Source: Eustoma russellianum (taxonomy: Eukaryota; Streptophyta; Magnoliopsida; Gentianales; Gentianaceae). From it: 64,000 nucleotides of DNA. The stretch covers positions 25,281,406-25,345,405 of the forward strand of contig AP025067.1 in the NCBI GenBank assembly GCA_036186865.1, read 5' to 3'. A program made the position numbers and the translations under genes. This document shows, piece after piece, positions 43,500-56,099 of the stretch (position 1 is the stretch's first letter; each line of letters begins with the position of its first letter). The notes beneath the pieces were generated by a model, which did not search any database, was not told the DNA's origin, and was given only the letters and a program-made list of their open reading frames with translations.

Positions 43500-46400
43500 T
43501 ATCCCGTGCCTGCCAGATGTGGTAAATCATAGCTGTCAAGGAAATTTTTGCTGCCAAGGCTTTTAGTGCTTTCCCTTTTGGTTTGCGTGAGCTCCAGGTC
43601 AGCAGTCTGTGAATGGTACTAAGTCCTCGTGGAAGTCCAAGTCAAGCCGAGATAGATATCCAAACCTGCCTAGTGGCGAGCAGGAGAAGAAGAGGTGAGG
43701 TAGTGTCTCTTATCCCGCAGAGCAAAGGTGGCATGCATTATCGTCTAAGTAAACAAGCTTGTCTATGGTGGGTATCCTCTTCGGCCAGCCAGTCATAGCG
43801 TAAAAGAGTGTTTAGGAGTAACAGTTGAGTCCCAGAAAATCTTGGCCCAATTGAATTTCCTACCTTTCTCCCTAAAGTGATCGTACACCAGATGAGGTTT
43901 GAGGATACCATCCACCGTCCAGGAAGTAAGAACATCTACAGCCGAGCTGCATGAGCCTGAGCTGGCCATCAAATTGTCTCTGATCTCCATAAGCTTTTTC
44001 AGGATGGGAGAGTCAGTGTTGTGGCTTGCTCTTGTCTATAAGAAGGTGGAGAGCTTGTACTTATGATTTATCTACTGCACCCAGAGGGTATCTTTCTTGT
44101 GATGGAGGTCCCATAGGTGCTTGGCTAACAGTACTTGATTCTATGCCTTTAGTTGAAGAACACCTAAACCCCCTTCTTCTTTAGGCATGCTAATCTGAGA
44201 CCAGGATACTCAAGCCTTTCTGTCCCCAAGTGAGGAATTTCTCCATAAGAAGTATATGCAAATTCTGTTTACAAGGGACCTAACTATTGCTGGTATAGGC
44301 AGAGCACTCAACCAGAAACAGGTGACCTTTTGCAGCACTGATTTAATCAACTGTAATCTATCATCGTATGAAAGACTTTGTGTATGTGAGCACACCGAAG
44401 ATTGTGCCTAGCTATTGGTATGCCCAGATATCTGTAAGGCATAGTTCTAGCTGAGAAGCCCGTACTGACCTGCAGCAGTTGGTGTCTTGACCAATTCCTA
44501 CATGGAAGAACTGAGACTTGGCGAGCTTGGCCTTGAGCCCTGAGCATTCACCAAAGGTATTCAGTGCTTTCATGATTCTTTGCACAGAGCAGACATCACC
44601 TCGAGAGAAGCAGATAAGATCATCCGCGAAGCTGAGATGAGTGATGTTCTGCTCAGCACAGCCAGCATGAAAGTGTAATTCTCTGTCTTGGGTAGCTGCC
44701 GCAAGAGTCTTGAGAGGTACTCCATGCATGTTACAAACAGGAAGGGAGATATAGGATCCCCTTATCTCAGCCCATATCTGCCTTGGAAGTGCCCATGAGG
44801 TCTGCCATTAAGAGAAATAGAATACGAGATGGAGGTCATGCACTCCATAGTCCATCCAGTAAAGACATCAGGGAAGCCAAGGCCGAGTAACATGTCCTTA
44901 AGAAAAGACTAGCTGATGGAGTCAAAAGCTTTCATGATGTCAACTTAAGCATGCATTTAGAAGCAATTCTCTTTATCTCATACTCCCTAATCAGTTCCTG
45001 CACCAAGAATATATTTTTCATCATAGATCAGCCCTTAAGGAAGCTGGCCTGAGCAGTGTCTATAAAGGAAGACATCACTGGCATCATTTTAATAGCAAGT
45101 ATCTCAGATATAATCTTGTATATGACATTGTAGCATGGGATAGGCATGTAGTCCTCAACTCTGTTGACATGGGCAAACTTTGGAAGCAGAGCAACTATAG
45201 CATGGTTTAGCTGCTTCATCAATACCCCATTCTTAAAGAATTCTTGAACCGCAGCAATAAGGTCTGGCCCCTCTATCTCCCAGGCGCTGATGAAGAACTG
45301 AGATATGCATCCATCATGTGCTGCAGATTTATCTTCACCAATGGAAAGCATAGCTGCTTTGGTCTCAGCCTCTGAATAGGCACAATAAGAGAGTCATCCT
45401 GCTGAGCTGAGAGCAATGGGCATATGTTCAAAACTTGTGCACTGATGGGCTGCACAAGCTGAGCTGAGCCGAGCAGGTAAATGAAGAACTGAACAAAACG
45501 CTGTGCTGCTAACTCAATGGATGATGACATATTACCGTTAGCTAGCTGAACTCCCGTAATGTTGTTTCTTGACCTGTTCCTTTTAATTACAGAGTGAAAG
45601 CATTTTGTGTTTCTGTCACTCGAAATTAAAAAGTTACTTTTTGCGAGCTGAGCAAAGTATTTTCTTTCGGCCTCCCTTATATTAAATGCAATGTGCCTTT
45701 GTTTTTGCAGCTTGCCCTTCCATTCAGGGGTGCCCCAAATTTTGTCTGGAAATTCCTACATAATTTTCAGCTCTTCCTCAGCCTGGTCAGCTCGGCTGTG
45801 CGAGAAGGATTTTCTGTTCAGGCCCCTCAATAGGGGCTTTTTATGGATTTCAGCTTCTTGCAGATCTGGAATATGGCTGAGCCATGTACTCTTTGGCTCC
45901 AGTGCGAACTGACCAGAGGGAGGAAGACCTCATGGTCAGCCCATATGTTGAAGAACTTGAAGAAGCTTCTTACCGCTGACCTGGATTGATCAAGGCAAAG
46001 AATGCTAGAAGAGTGGTCAGATAGGCAACCTGCATGAAAGAAGTATACCTTTGTCGTGGTGTATGTCTCGAGGAAGGCAGCATTGGCCATGACTCCGTCC
46101 AGCCTAAATTTGACAGAGACATTGTCCCAAATATAAAAGCAGCCTGAAGAGGTGATCTCTATCAGTCCACTCTAAAGGCAGCAGCTGGGCTGATCCTATA
46201 GTTCATAGTTAGTCGATGACCTGCCTTCATTTCTCTCTTCTTCACCCAAGATATAGTTGAAATAGCCCAGGACTATCCAGGGGTTATTCAGCTCTTGGCT
46301 CTGATTGAGAAGGAAGCTCTATAATGGACGTTTGTCTACAATCATGTTGAAGCCATAGACAAGGGTGGCTGACAAGCTCAGTCCGGTCACCTTAAATACA

Positions 46401-46678
46401 ATTGTGCAGTGTATGGCATGGGGGTCTACTGAGCTGACCTGGACATCAATGAAGGACGGATTCCATCATAACATAATTTGTTTGCCTTCATGGGAGTCAA
46501 AATATTTACAAACTCCTAGCCTACAAACTTTTGACGCAAGAATAGATACATTTTGGTGTTTAATTTCGTTTATAATAATCTGAAGACGTCTATACTGTGT
46601 TTTTTTAACAAAATTATAGACTCCATTATGCTTTAGAGGCTTGCTGCATTCCCTACTGTTCCAAAAACTAACAATCAT
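43500..46678 (-). pseudogene. LINE C ORF2: endonuclease and reverse transcriptase (decayed)
   Basis: The start MIVSFWNSRECSKPLKHNGV (46678) is typical of L1 ORF2. The endonuclease has VLGYFNYILG near 46265, where the catalytic GDFN has become GYFN, and CLSDHSSSIL near 46010. RT blocks: KSAAHDGCISQFFI, LLPKFAHVNRVEDYMPIPCY (45351-45028) and HLSFADDLICFS near 44625, with FADD intact. The zinc-binding end, DDNACHLCSAG, stands near 43730. Many stops and shifts occur. Confidence 0.85.
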
Positions 46679-46779
46679 GGAGATCAGACGTTCATCCGTA
46701 CCTTGGCCTTACCATGAAGATTTTTAAGTTTTTTCCTCAAGGCAAGGGCCTTCGATTTGGATATTATCTCTGTGAAGCC

Positions 46780-48490
46780 GTCCTAGAGCATGGAGTTAAT
46801 TCTTTCAACATGGTGCTCCAGGTACACATTCGTCTATACGGTCTGATCTGGATTGGCCGAGCTGACCTTAGGCTGGGATGAGGTGCCTTCCATTCTCTGT
46901 ACAAAATCTGGTTGAGGAATAACAAGGATAATTCCTTGGTGGTTGCTTTGAGTGGTGGTTTGGGTGGGTTGTTAAGCGGAGGTGGTGGACAGCCGATTGG
47001 GGTTGTGGGTTGGCTGAGGTGGGATAGAGGGTAGTGCTGAGCTAGTGGTCAGCTGAGCTGAACTGGTGCAAGGCTGGGCAGTGTTTGGCTAGCCTTTGTC
47101 TGTTGTTGTGGCCTTTTGTGGCTAAGCGAGCTGGGGTGTTGAGGGCGGGCTGAACTGGGCATATGTCTGCTGGCCTTTCTGATGAGGGGGATGGAGGGTA
47201 CAAGTGTTAGGTGGGATAGCTGAGCTGGCTTGGGTTGTGCCGAGCTGGCCTAGGTTGGCTAAAGCTCGATAGCGACAGGGTTTGCAGAAGTTTGATGTGC
47301 AGCCTGCTTGTGGGGGAGGCAGCACTGTGGCCGAGATGCATGCAGTCTCTGCAGAACATCAGCAGTCTTTCATATTCCACTTTCTGCACTATTATGGTGC
47401 CATTCGAGAGCACCAACTCCATCGAGCTCAGTAGCTCCTTCCTCAGATCTACTTCAACTAGAGCACGAGCAAAGTTCTAAGTGCTCATATTCGCACTAAG
47501 TTGGTCAGCATACAGCGGTGTACCAAGCTGCGAACAAATACCAGAGAGGACCTGGTCCACCCACAGTGTAACTGGGAGGTTGAGAAATTTCACTCATACT
47601 GGTACTTGCGAAATTTCCGTTGCCCCAAATGTGAAAAACCTGGGCATTTTCTTGAGAATGAGAGACCTGCCATACACAAATTCCTGCGCAGAGGACCTCC
47701 TCCATCTCCTTTGTTGACTCGAATTTGAAAATGACCCATCAATATGAATAAAAATTCACTTTGTGTTTGGCTTTCCATGACTTAGAGAGATTATGTACTG
47801 CTTGCCGACCTAAGAATCTTCCGACAAAGCAACTTACTAGACAACAATCTACCTCTTTATCGATGCGTAGCTTCTCAATGTTAATGTGCATCTTGCCAGG
47901 GGTACACACTTCTATTTTTTTAAGTCTGAGGCCATGCTCAGGCTTCTTATTGTTTCCAAAGAGAGAGTTTCATGCTATGCCTTGTGTTGGCTGAGCTATA
48001 GTCTGTGATAGCTGAGGTGTCAGGCAGGTAGGGTGTTAGGGGGTGAGTTGGTGTGCTTGAATTTTGAGTGTTTGGATGTTAACTCTTGCAGCAGAAAGAG
48101 CCATAGGGGCTGACAGGTTGGTGGTTGTAGGTCTAGGTGGCATCTGCAGATTGGTGGAAGGGAGGAGAGAGGTAGAGGCAGTCACGTGATGGGGGATGTT
48201 GGCTGGTTGACTGACTTCTGCTGTCACATAACCCCGGTTTTTACCCATTATGCACTTTTTGATCAGGCTTTCTCTTTCCCAACGTCATCTTTATTGGGAT
48301 TCAGACTTGAAGGCCTTGCAACATCGTCTTCTAAATCTGATGAAGATGGACCATCATCTACAGCAGCTTGCACGCCTTTCTTAGGCTTTGAGGTGGAGCC
48401 TTCATCATCTGAGCTATTGTAAAAGGAGATTGATTCTCCATCTTCAGAGCTTAGCTCTATATGGTAAGAGCCAGAGTCTGTTAGCATCCT
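46780..48490 (-). pseudogene. LINE C ORF1 (decayed)
   Basis: Acidic Ser-rich start (48487, with SSDLEDDVARPSS), a central region equivalent to DUF4283, LVYGRSLILRKW-like in shifted frames at 47500-47700, and a zinc knuckle MFCRDCMHLGHSA near 47340. A long Gln/Pro/Ser low-complexity tail (47200-46900) gives spurious frames on the plus strand. Assignment rests on the knuckle and on the position before ORF2. Confidence 0.65.
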
Positions 48491-48936
48491 GGCATCACAA
48501 GAGCTATAACCCAGAGTTTCTTCTGCTGCATCCTCCTTCGCAGAAGAGCTTTGTTATCTTGTCATCCTTTCTTGGTGACGTATAACTCATACTAGAGCTA
48601 GATACCACTGAGTTCTTTTTTGAAGCTTGTTTCAGCCTAAACGCAGCTCTGGATGCCTTCGTTTTGGGATAGCTCAGCCTGTATGGTTCCAGAGGCAGGT
48701 ATATCAGAAGAACAAAGTAGAAAAGGGAAGATTCAGTGGCAATAAGTGGGTTGGAACGCCAGGGGGAGAAGGTTTCCTTCTAGAGAGAAGGCAGAGAGTT
48801 TCTCTCTCTAACTTCGTCCACTATGGTTTTCTCTTTAGTTACTTTTGTTGTTGTCGGTAATGTAGTGGTCTGAAACACATGTCCCGGCTAGTCTGCTAGA
48901 AATATCCCTCGAATTCCATTAACGATATTGTGTCTT

Positions 48937-49118
48937 ATAGCAACTGGTAATATAGCTGCTTTGTGATCTTGAGATCACGGGTTCGAACCACAAAAACAGC
49001 CTTTTACACAAAGTGTAAGGTAAGGCTGCGTACATCAGATCCTAAAGCGATCCGGCCCCTCCCTGAACCATGCGCAAACTCAAAAGCCTAGTGCACCGGG
49101 AATACCCTTTTAAGGGCG
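48937..49118 (+). mobile_element. Au-like SINE, copy 1
   Basis: tRNA-derived head with a B box (GGTTCGAACC at about 48981), then AGGTAAGGCTGCGTACATCAGA, CGATCCGGCCCCTCC and CCTAGTGCACCGGGAA, ending in T-rich sequence. This is the pattern of plant Au SINEs. Confidence 0.85.
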
Positions 49119-49120
49119 AG

Positions 49121-49306
49121 CCTTGAACCAACTGGTAAGGTTGTTGCTTTGTGACCTTAAGATCACAGGCTCGAGCTACAAAAACAGCCTCTTGCACAAA
49201 AAATATTGTAGGGTAAGGCTGCGTAAATCAGATTACGAAGTGATTCGATCCCTCCTTAAACCTTGTATACACGCGGGAGTCTAATGCACTGGAAATTTTT
49301 TTTCAA
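49121..49306 (+). mobile_element. Au-like SINE, copy 2
   Basis: A tandem neighbour of copy 1 with the same order: GTTGCTTTGTGACCTTAAGATC, a degenerate B box (GGCTCGAGCT), GGGTAAGGCTGCGTAAATCAGA, and a T-run end. It is more diverged than copy 1. Confidence 0.8.
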
Positions 49307-49544
49307 AAAAAAATGAAGGGATTGGAAATGGCCTAATATCGTACTTTCTCTATCTTTTGCTTCGTGCGTGTATAGAAAGAAATTCATGTAATTATTTATT
49401 AAGTGCACGATAATTTTTCTTTGTTTAAACATACATGTGAATATCTTTGGGTTTGCTAAAAGGGTAGGACTTCATACCGTACTAACATTTGACTACGAAT
49501 TTTACTTTGGATGGCATTCATGCATTGAGTAAATTACAATTCTG
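49307..49544. other. Non-coding stretch
   Basis: AT-rich; no feature seen. Confidence 0.4.
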
Positions 49545-50402
49545 CGATCAAACTTTTACGGGTTTTTTCATAAAAAATCTAAACGTAATTTTATTACATG
49601 TTTTATCCAAACTTTTTGAAAGATATCTTACAAAATGTCATGTGACATACTGATGACATATGATTACATATTGTTACCAGCCTCTCTTTTCTTCTTCCTT
49701 CCTTCTCCCTCCTCTTTCCTCCGCTACCGATTATCTACCCCTGACTGCCTCTAACCACCACTAACATGAATCTCCACCGCCTTCACGCCCCCAGTCTCTT
49801 ATTTTAAATTTAAACAAAAAGCTCTTCCTTTTTCTATATTTCAGCTACCCTTACCACGGTCTCCCTCCACCAGCTTTTCCCCACAGCAAACCAGCAATAC
49901 CCTTTTGTCCGTTCATGTCTCTCTCCCGCCCCCACCCTTCCTCCAAACCAATGCATGTTTACCTAAAGTCATCCAATGTAATAAGCAGCATAATAGTTGA
50001 ACACTAGACGTGAGTAAGCACGAGGTAAGAGAAATTCAAAAGAAAAGTTAAAATGATGGGTGGTAGATGGACGACAAAAGAATGAGGAGGGAGGAGGAAG
50101 AAGGGATGTATGAAACTGTGGCGGGGTATGCATGGCGTGAGAGAGTGAAATAGCTGTATGTATAGGGCCAAAGAGGAGTGGTGCAGAAGTCACAGTAGAG
50201 GATGATGGATGGACGACATACGAAGGAGAAAGGAGGAGGGAGAAGGGAGAAAGAAGAAGAGAGAGAGAGGTGGAGACCTATAATCACATGTTATGAGCAG
50301 ATCGTTTGGCATTTTGTGAGACATTTCCTAGAAGGGTGGGATAAAACTTATAATAAAATTAAGTTTTGATATTTTGTGAAAAAACTTATAAACGTTTGAT
50401 TG
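49545..50402. mobile_element. Non-autonomous TIR element with purine-rich core
   Basis: About 100-bp imperfect terminal inverted repeats: 49545-49645 (GATCAAAC-TTTTTTCA-AATTTTATTA) pairs with 50295-50402. The interior has pyrimidine-rich (49680-49740) and purine-rich (50050-50280) tracts with a repeated GATGGATGGACGACA-type word. Frames called there are low-complexity. Superfamily not determined. Confidence 0.65.
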
Positions 50403-50753
50403 TGGAATGTATTTTCCTTTTTTATGTACATACATTCCATTTTTATGTACATTGTTTCTTTTGAACAAATTAAAATAATACATTAAAAGCCACAAATGGC
50501 TAGAAATATGATAAGAAGTAGATGATCTTGAGGGCTTTTAGCCTTCTCTATGGGATTTTGGTCAAGAGTAGACACTATCATATTACATGGGATTTGCGGT
50601 CATCTATCCACTGTTTCTGTCAAAGTAATGTATTTATTTTAGTAAAATACTAGTAATAAACATTACTTTGGCTAGAGCAGCAGCAAGTCACATGAGATAT
50701 GCGGTCCGTAGATCCATCCGATTTAGTAGTTGTTAATTTTTCAACAACAACAT
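50403..50753. other. Non-coding stretch
   Basis: A GTAATGTATTTATTTTAGT and ACTAGTAATAAACATTAC pair near 50622-50660 forms a small inverted repeat. No gene seen. Confidence 0.4.
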
Positions 50754-50885
50754 TACCCCCATTGCGTTAGAGTCTTCCGTCTATGACGAGGTATGGGAGT
50801 GTCTATGCAATCATACCCATGTGTTAAAAACACACAGAATTTGTTTACCGATGACCCATAATGAGCGTCAAGCTGTGTCTCTCAC
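50754..50885 (+). repeat. Dispersed repeat, copy 2
   Basis: Inverted relative to 42266-42410. It ends where the copia fragment begins. Confidence 0.7.
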
Positions 50886-52720
50886 TAAATGAAAATCAAT
50901 CTCTATATATTTAGTTCTCTCATAAAATATCGGATCTTCTACAATATATATGGAATTCGTGTTATCGCAAAATATCTCTACGAGCTTTGTACTCTGCCTC
51001 TGAAAAGGATCTTAAATCTGTAGTTTGCTTTTTAGCTTTCTATGAAATTAAGGCTTCCCTTAAAAAAACACAGAAACCAATGATAAACCTTCCTGTGTCT
51101 GAGCAACCTAAATTGGACTGGGATAGAGCAAATCCAGGTAGCGAATCCATGTAAATTTCTTGTGACATGTCACCGTAAAGAAATGCATTATTCACAACCA
51201 GTCGCGTACAAACCATCCTTTGCTAGCTATCCATGCCAATGTCATCTTTGTTAAACAAGAAAATGTGTCTTGATAACCTATGCCCCATTGATGTGTGTAA
51301 TCATTGGCTACCAACCGAGCCTTATATTTTTCAACAAAACATAAGCTTTATATTTCACTTTGTATGCCTATTTGCAGCCAATGAAAATTTTACAAGGAGG
51401 CAAAGACACAAAGGACCAAGCCTGATTGGCTATGAGAGCATCAATTTCCAACCGCATAGCCTGTTTCCACTCAGTTGATGAGCTGCTTCCTGAAATGTTC
51501 TAGGATCTGTGTGAAAACTAAGATTCAAGGCATTATACGTAGGAGTCATATAGATGAAAGAAAGATACTGGTGAATGGGGTAAGGTGTGGAGGGAGATAA
51601 GGCATAGACATTAGAATTGAGGTGATGCCAACAAAAATCTTTCAGTAACCATGTGGATTTCTGTTTCTTTGAGGTCTGACATTAGTAATGGACAGCATAG
51701 GGGTCCGAATGGATGCTTCAGATAATGGAGAAATGGAATGCATTTCAGCTGAGGATGGTTCTAGATAATGGCCAAAAGAAGGAGAATTAGAAGGTATAGA
51801 AGGACTCTGAAGAGGGACCACGTTGTATAGAAGACGTGGAAGTGGATAGAAAATGTTCAGGCTATTCAACAGGCACAAAGGGAGAGGCAAAAGGACAAGT
51901 AATAGGAGGATTTGGATCACTAGGAAAGACACAGATGGAGGTATGTGAGGACTGCCAGACTTGGCAAAGGAAAACAAAGTTTCCTGAAATCGAACATCTC
52001 TATATATGAAAATGGCTTTAGTACTAAGATCCTAAAGAATGTAGCCTTGGTGATGTGTGAAATTAGGGCTGTAAAAGAGCGAACGAGCCGAGCATTGTGT
52101 TGTTCAAGCTCGGTTCATTTAACTTAGCGCATGAGCCGAGCTTGATCGTTTATTTAAATGAACATATTTAATTGTTCAAGCTTGGTTCGTTTAACTCACG
52201 AACAACATTAACGAGCCGAACACCTTAAACGAACGGTGCCACTTACCGAGTTCAAACAGAAAAAAGATGTTCAAGCTCTGTTCATTAACCTTTTATCCGA
52301 GCCGAGCTCGAGCTCGAACTCGAGCCAAACGAGCCGAACAACCGAACAGCTTGGTTCATTTACAGCCCTATGTGAAATGCCAAGAAAAATGCACTTTTTG
52401 AATCTAGATTCAAATTTTGTCTTATGGGAGTGAGTGTATGTAGCATAAGCAGTGCATCAAAAGACTCTTAGATGAGAATAGAAAAGAGGCTTATAGTACA
52501 AAAGCTGGTATGATGTTTTGTGTATTGAGGATAAGAGTAGGTGAGAGGTTGATCAGGTAGACGCCATGCTGGATGCAAAATCCCCAATGGGGAATAGGAA
52601 CCCAGGATTGAAATTTGATTGCTCTATCTATATTAAGGAAATGTGTGCTTTTCTTTCAACAATGTCATCCTGTTGTGACGTGTTAGTGCAACTAGTTTAA
52701 AATAAAATGCTTTTTGTAGA
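50886..52720 (-). pseudogene. Ty1/copia pol fragment (integrase end to RNase H)
   Basis: Minus strand: the integrase C-terminus near 52690-52560 (DIVERKH, then the region before the RT linker), a Ser/Pro linker (51977-51642), an RT start near 51470-51360, and RNase H near 51130-50900 (CSDTGRFIIGFCVF, SFSEAEY). Every part has stops. A hAT-type MITE (52064-52370) splits the integrase end. No LTR found. Confidence 0.75.
52064..52370. mobile_element. hAT-type MITE, copy 1
   Basis: 307 bp with TIRs TAGGGCTGTAAA and TTTACAGCCCTA and a perfect 8-bp target duplication TGTGAAAT (52056-52063 and 52371-52378), the hAT signature. The interior is rich in GAGCCGAAC and GAGCTCGAGCTCGA words. Confidence 0.92.
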
Positions 52721-52879
52721 ATAAAACGCATTTATTCTTGGTTATCAATGTCATCTGAAAGCTCTTGCTCTAGGCATGGAAATTATGCCCATGCAACGGA
52801 GTTTGCACCAATACATTATAAGGAATATCACTTGGATGAATGTAAAGTGGATTTGAAGGTCCAATTTCAGCATTTGCAG

Positions 52880-55011
52880 ACCCCATCATGTCAATTGACA
52901 ATATCAACTTTACAGAATTGACAAACTTAATAAATCAAAAATTGGAAGAACAAAACAAAGCTATGGCCCAGACCTTTTAAGCCATGTCCGTTAAAGGAAA
53001 ATTACATGTGCAACAAGTCAGTCCTCATGACATTGTACCTCCAGCTGAGGAAAAATTAAAGTGAGACGATGTGATCTACGATTTTATCTTTGATATCAAA
53101 AGAGCAGAAAATGTGATCAAGATTGGAAATTGGATGCCAGCTAGACTGTTGAACCAGCTTCAGGATTTACTCAGAGAATTTGCAATTATCGTTGCATGGA
53201 CAATTGAGGACATGCTAGGGATTCGAACGACTCTCGTGGAGCACAAAATTAACATGGACGTAAGTGTTAACCCTGTCAAACAAAAGAAAAGAAATTTTGC
53301 TCCTCGGAGAATTAAGGTAATCGCTAAAGAGATTGACAAGCAGCTTCACGCAAAATTTATTATGTATGTTCTTTATCCAGTCTGGTTAGCTAAACATGTG
53401 GTGGTGCCAAAACCTGAAAAAATTTGAAGAATTTGTATAGATCACGCAGACTTGAACAAAGGGTGTCTGAAGATTGTTATCCATTGTCTAAAATTGATTA
53501 GTTGGTGGACTCAGTTATTGGGCATAAGGCCTTCGACTTTCTAGACGCTTTCAAAGGCTATCATCACTTCATCACGGAGGTTGGCACTTATTGCTACATT
53601 AGTATGCCATTTTGTTTGAAGAATGCGAGAGCCACATGTTAAAGATTGGTAAACTCTCTCTTCAAAGATCAGATAGGTCAAATCTTGAAGATCTACATCG
53701 ATGATATGCTTATCAAGAGAAGGACTCTTGATGTGTATACCCAAAATCCAATGGAAGTGTTCATCATCCTTAGAGACTCCATGATGAGGTTGAACACTAA
53801 AAAAGGACACTATCTTGGCATGTATTGGAAATTCTTGGGATATATGGTTTCTAAGGAAGAGGTTCAGGACAACCCAAAAAAACTTGAAGCCTTGAAGTCT
53901 ATGCACTCACTTCAAAATATCAAGGAGGTTTGGCGACTAGCTGGAAGGATAGTGGCCCTTAACAGATTTCTGTCCAGTTTGGTAGAGAGATTGCTCCTTT
54001 TTCTCCAATTGTTAAAGAAGAAATCAATGTTCCGGTGAGATGACAAATGTCAGCTGACTTTTGATAACTTGAAAACATATTAGGCCGAGGTGACAACCTT
54101 AACCTCACCTATTCCTAGTGAAGTACTGCGCGTATATTTGACTGTTTGCCACAAAGAAGTCAGCACCGTTCTCATCAGAGAGGAGGATAGCATGCAGATG
54201 CCAGTATACTTTATCAATAAAGCATTGCATGTACCTAAAGTCATGTATAAAAATGATGAAAATGTAGTTTATAGCATTGGTCATAGCCGCAAGAAAGCTT
54301 TAACCCTACTTTCAAGCTCATCTTATTATGGTCATGATTGAGCAACCCTTAAAGTAAATCTGTCAAAGCCAGAAACTTCACGTCAGACAACCAAATGGAT
54401 TATGGAATTAGCCAAGTATGTTATTGATTTTCGACCTCAGATGTTAGTTAAACCCGCGTGTTGGTCGACTTCATCGCTGAAGAAATTTATGTAGAAGATG
54501 AGCAGTCCCAGAAAGGCCAATGGATCATCTATGTTGATGGATCATATTCTCAAGATGGCATTGAAGCAGATATCCTAATCATAAGTCTAAAATGAGAGGA
54601 ATTTGAGTATGCACTGAGGTTCGACTTTGAAACCACTAACAACAAAGCTAAATACGAAGTCCTGCTTGTTGATGTGAGCCTTGCGGGAATTAGAGGCTAA
54701 GAAAATTAAATTGCAGAGTGATTCTCAGCTCATTTTGTCTTAGGTAAATGGTAATTATGAGGCAAAGGATGATTAAATGACGTGTTATTTGTCAAAGGTT
54801 GAACAGTTGAATGCAATGTTTGAAAAGTTCAAAATCAAACACATTTCCAGGTTGCCCAACAAAAGGACTGACACTATATCTCGTTTGGGATCTTCGACCT
54901 TAACAACGTTGAGAAAGAAGATTGTGGTGGAGCTTATTGAGCATCAAGCTAACAATCATACCGAGATGTTCCAGGTTGACTATCACAACATTTAGATAGA
55001 CGATATTTCAA
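52880..55011 (+). pseudogene. Ty3/gypsy pol fragment of Tat type, with two RNase H regions
   Basis: RT: EFAIIVAWTIEDMLGI, NFAPRRIKVIAKEIDK, FLDAFKGYHHFITEVG, and ILKIYIDDMLIKRRT with YIDD at about 53694. RT/RNase H: WKFLGYMVSKEEVQDNPKK and LNRFLSSLVERLLLFLQLL, then VYSIGHSRKKALTLLSS-type sequence to 54341. A second RNase H follows at about 54500-54900 (IIYVDGSYSQDGIEADIL, TTNNKAKYEVLL, FKIKHISRLPNKRTDTIS). A second, archaeal-like RNase H marks the Tat lineage (Ogre/Retand). Stops and shifts throughout; integrase and LTRs not seen. Confidence 0.85.
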
Positions 55012-56099
55012 TTTATTAAAGTATAAAATCCAGCCGCAAGATAGACAACCGCCTAAGAAGCTGCTTCAAGGTAGACATAAATTTTGGAGACGATGATGCA
55101 GAAAAAAATTCAGAGATGAAGTTTGGGAGTGAGAAAATAAAGGAGGGATATACCCAAATTTTTGTTATAAAATTTGATCTCAATTTGGATTTCCACCCCT
55201 TGAAATTCAAAACACGTCGTACAAAACATCTACGACAGAGTAAATGTTTGTGGTTATAACTGTATAGAAATTAGCGCCAATATTCCCATCATTACTGCAT
55301 GTCAAGCGCACAACTAGGGATTGACACACTAGAGACGTGTAGTAGTGGGACAGTCAGAAAGATTTGTCTATTAATAGATCAAGCCTACGATTATAATTAA
55401 CAAGGCTCATCTCTGATAAGGACAAAATCAACACGTTCTAAAACACTATAAGTAAAACTAACCAGGCATCTCTCAGTCAACATCATCTGACTGTACAAGA
55501 GGACATGTTCGCTACTCAGGTCCAAATACATAGCCAATTCGGTATCACCCAGAGGACGCATGATGCCCACTTCAATGCCGATGGACCTTAGGTCATCCTG
55601 AGCTATTAGATTGGCCTCACCAAGTCATAATTGACATCCTATGTCAAGGACAATCACCTCGGCCACAACCATCGTCTTAGCCTCCATTGTTACCACATCC
55701 ATAGCCATCAGGTCGGCTAGGTTCATGGTGCACAAAGCCTATCACGTCAACTCAGCCAACGTAACCCGTACACTTGCCATAGAACTTGATCCATGGCGCA
55801 ATTTATCGACACTTGGCCAATATACATCAAAGACATGACACCTGACAGTACAAGACAACTCATAGCATGCATTGACGACTCGAACCATACAAAATGATTG
55901 AACACCGCCAGACAGGAGGGGGAGGAGACGTTTGATCACAATCTTAGACATTGTTCTCAAACTACTCAATATTTCCACAAAGAGACATGTTTCTCTAAAT
56001 TATAGCATACACTAAATGCCAAATATGGAACAACCCACAACTGACTTGATCATCGAAGATTTTTCCTAGAGAAACAACTCCCGAGCCTATATTGTTGGG
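55012..56099. other. Non-coding stretch upstream of the MITE
   Basis: Contains sequence with ACATCAAAGACATGACACCTGACAG-type words (about 55820) that could be the remains of a Tat-element LTR, but no repeat pair confirms it. No gene seen. Confidence 0.35.

Larger units (their letters stand above)
43490..48500 (-). mobile_element. LINE C (L1-type)
   Basis: ORF1 (about 48490-46780) and ORF2 (46678 to about 43500) are in L1 order on the minus strand. No RNase H region is seen after the zf-RVT part, unlike LINE A, so the 3' end may be cut. Confidence 0.8.

Noticed and set aside
43613..48860. Plus-strand frames across the LINE C region
   Set aside because: They are antisense shadows of the minus-strand LINE ORFs or low-complexity sequence.
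55641..55978. Frames on both strands as a host gene
   Set aside because: Short, no recognisable motif, no splice-supported extension; possibly old LTR sequence.
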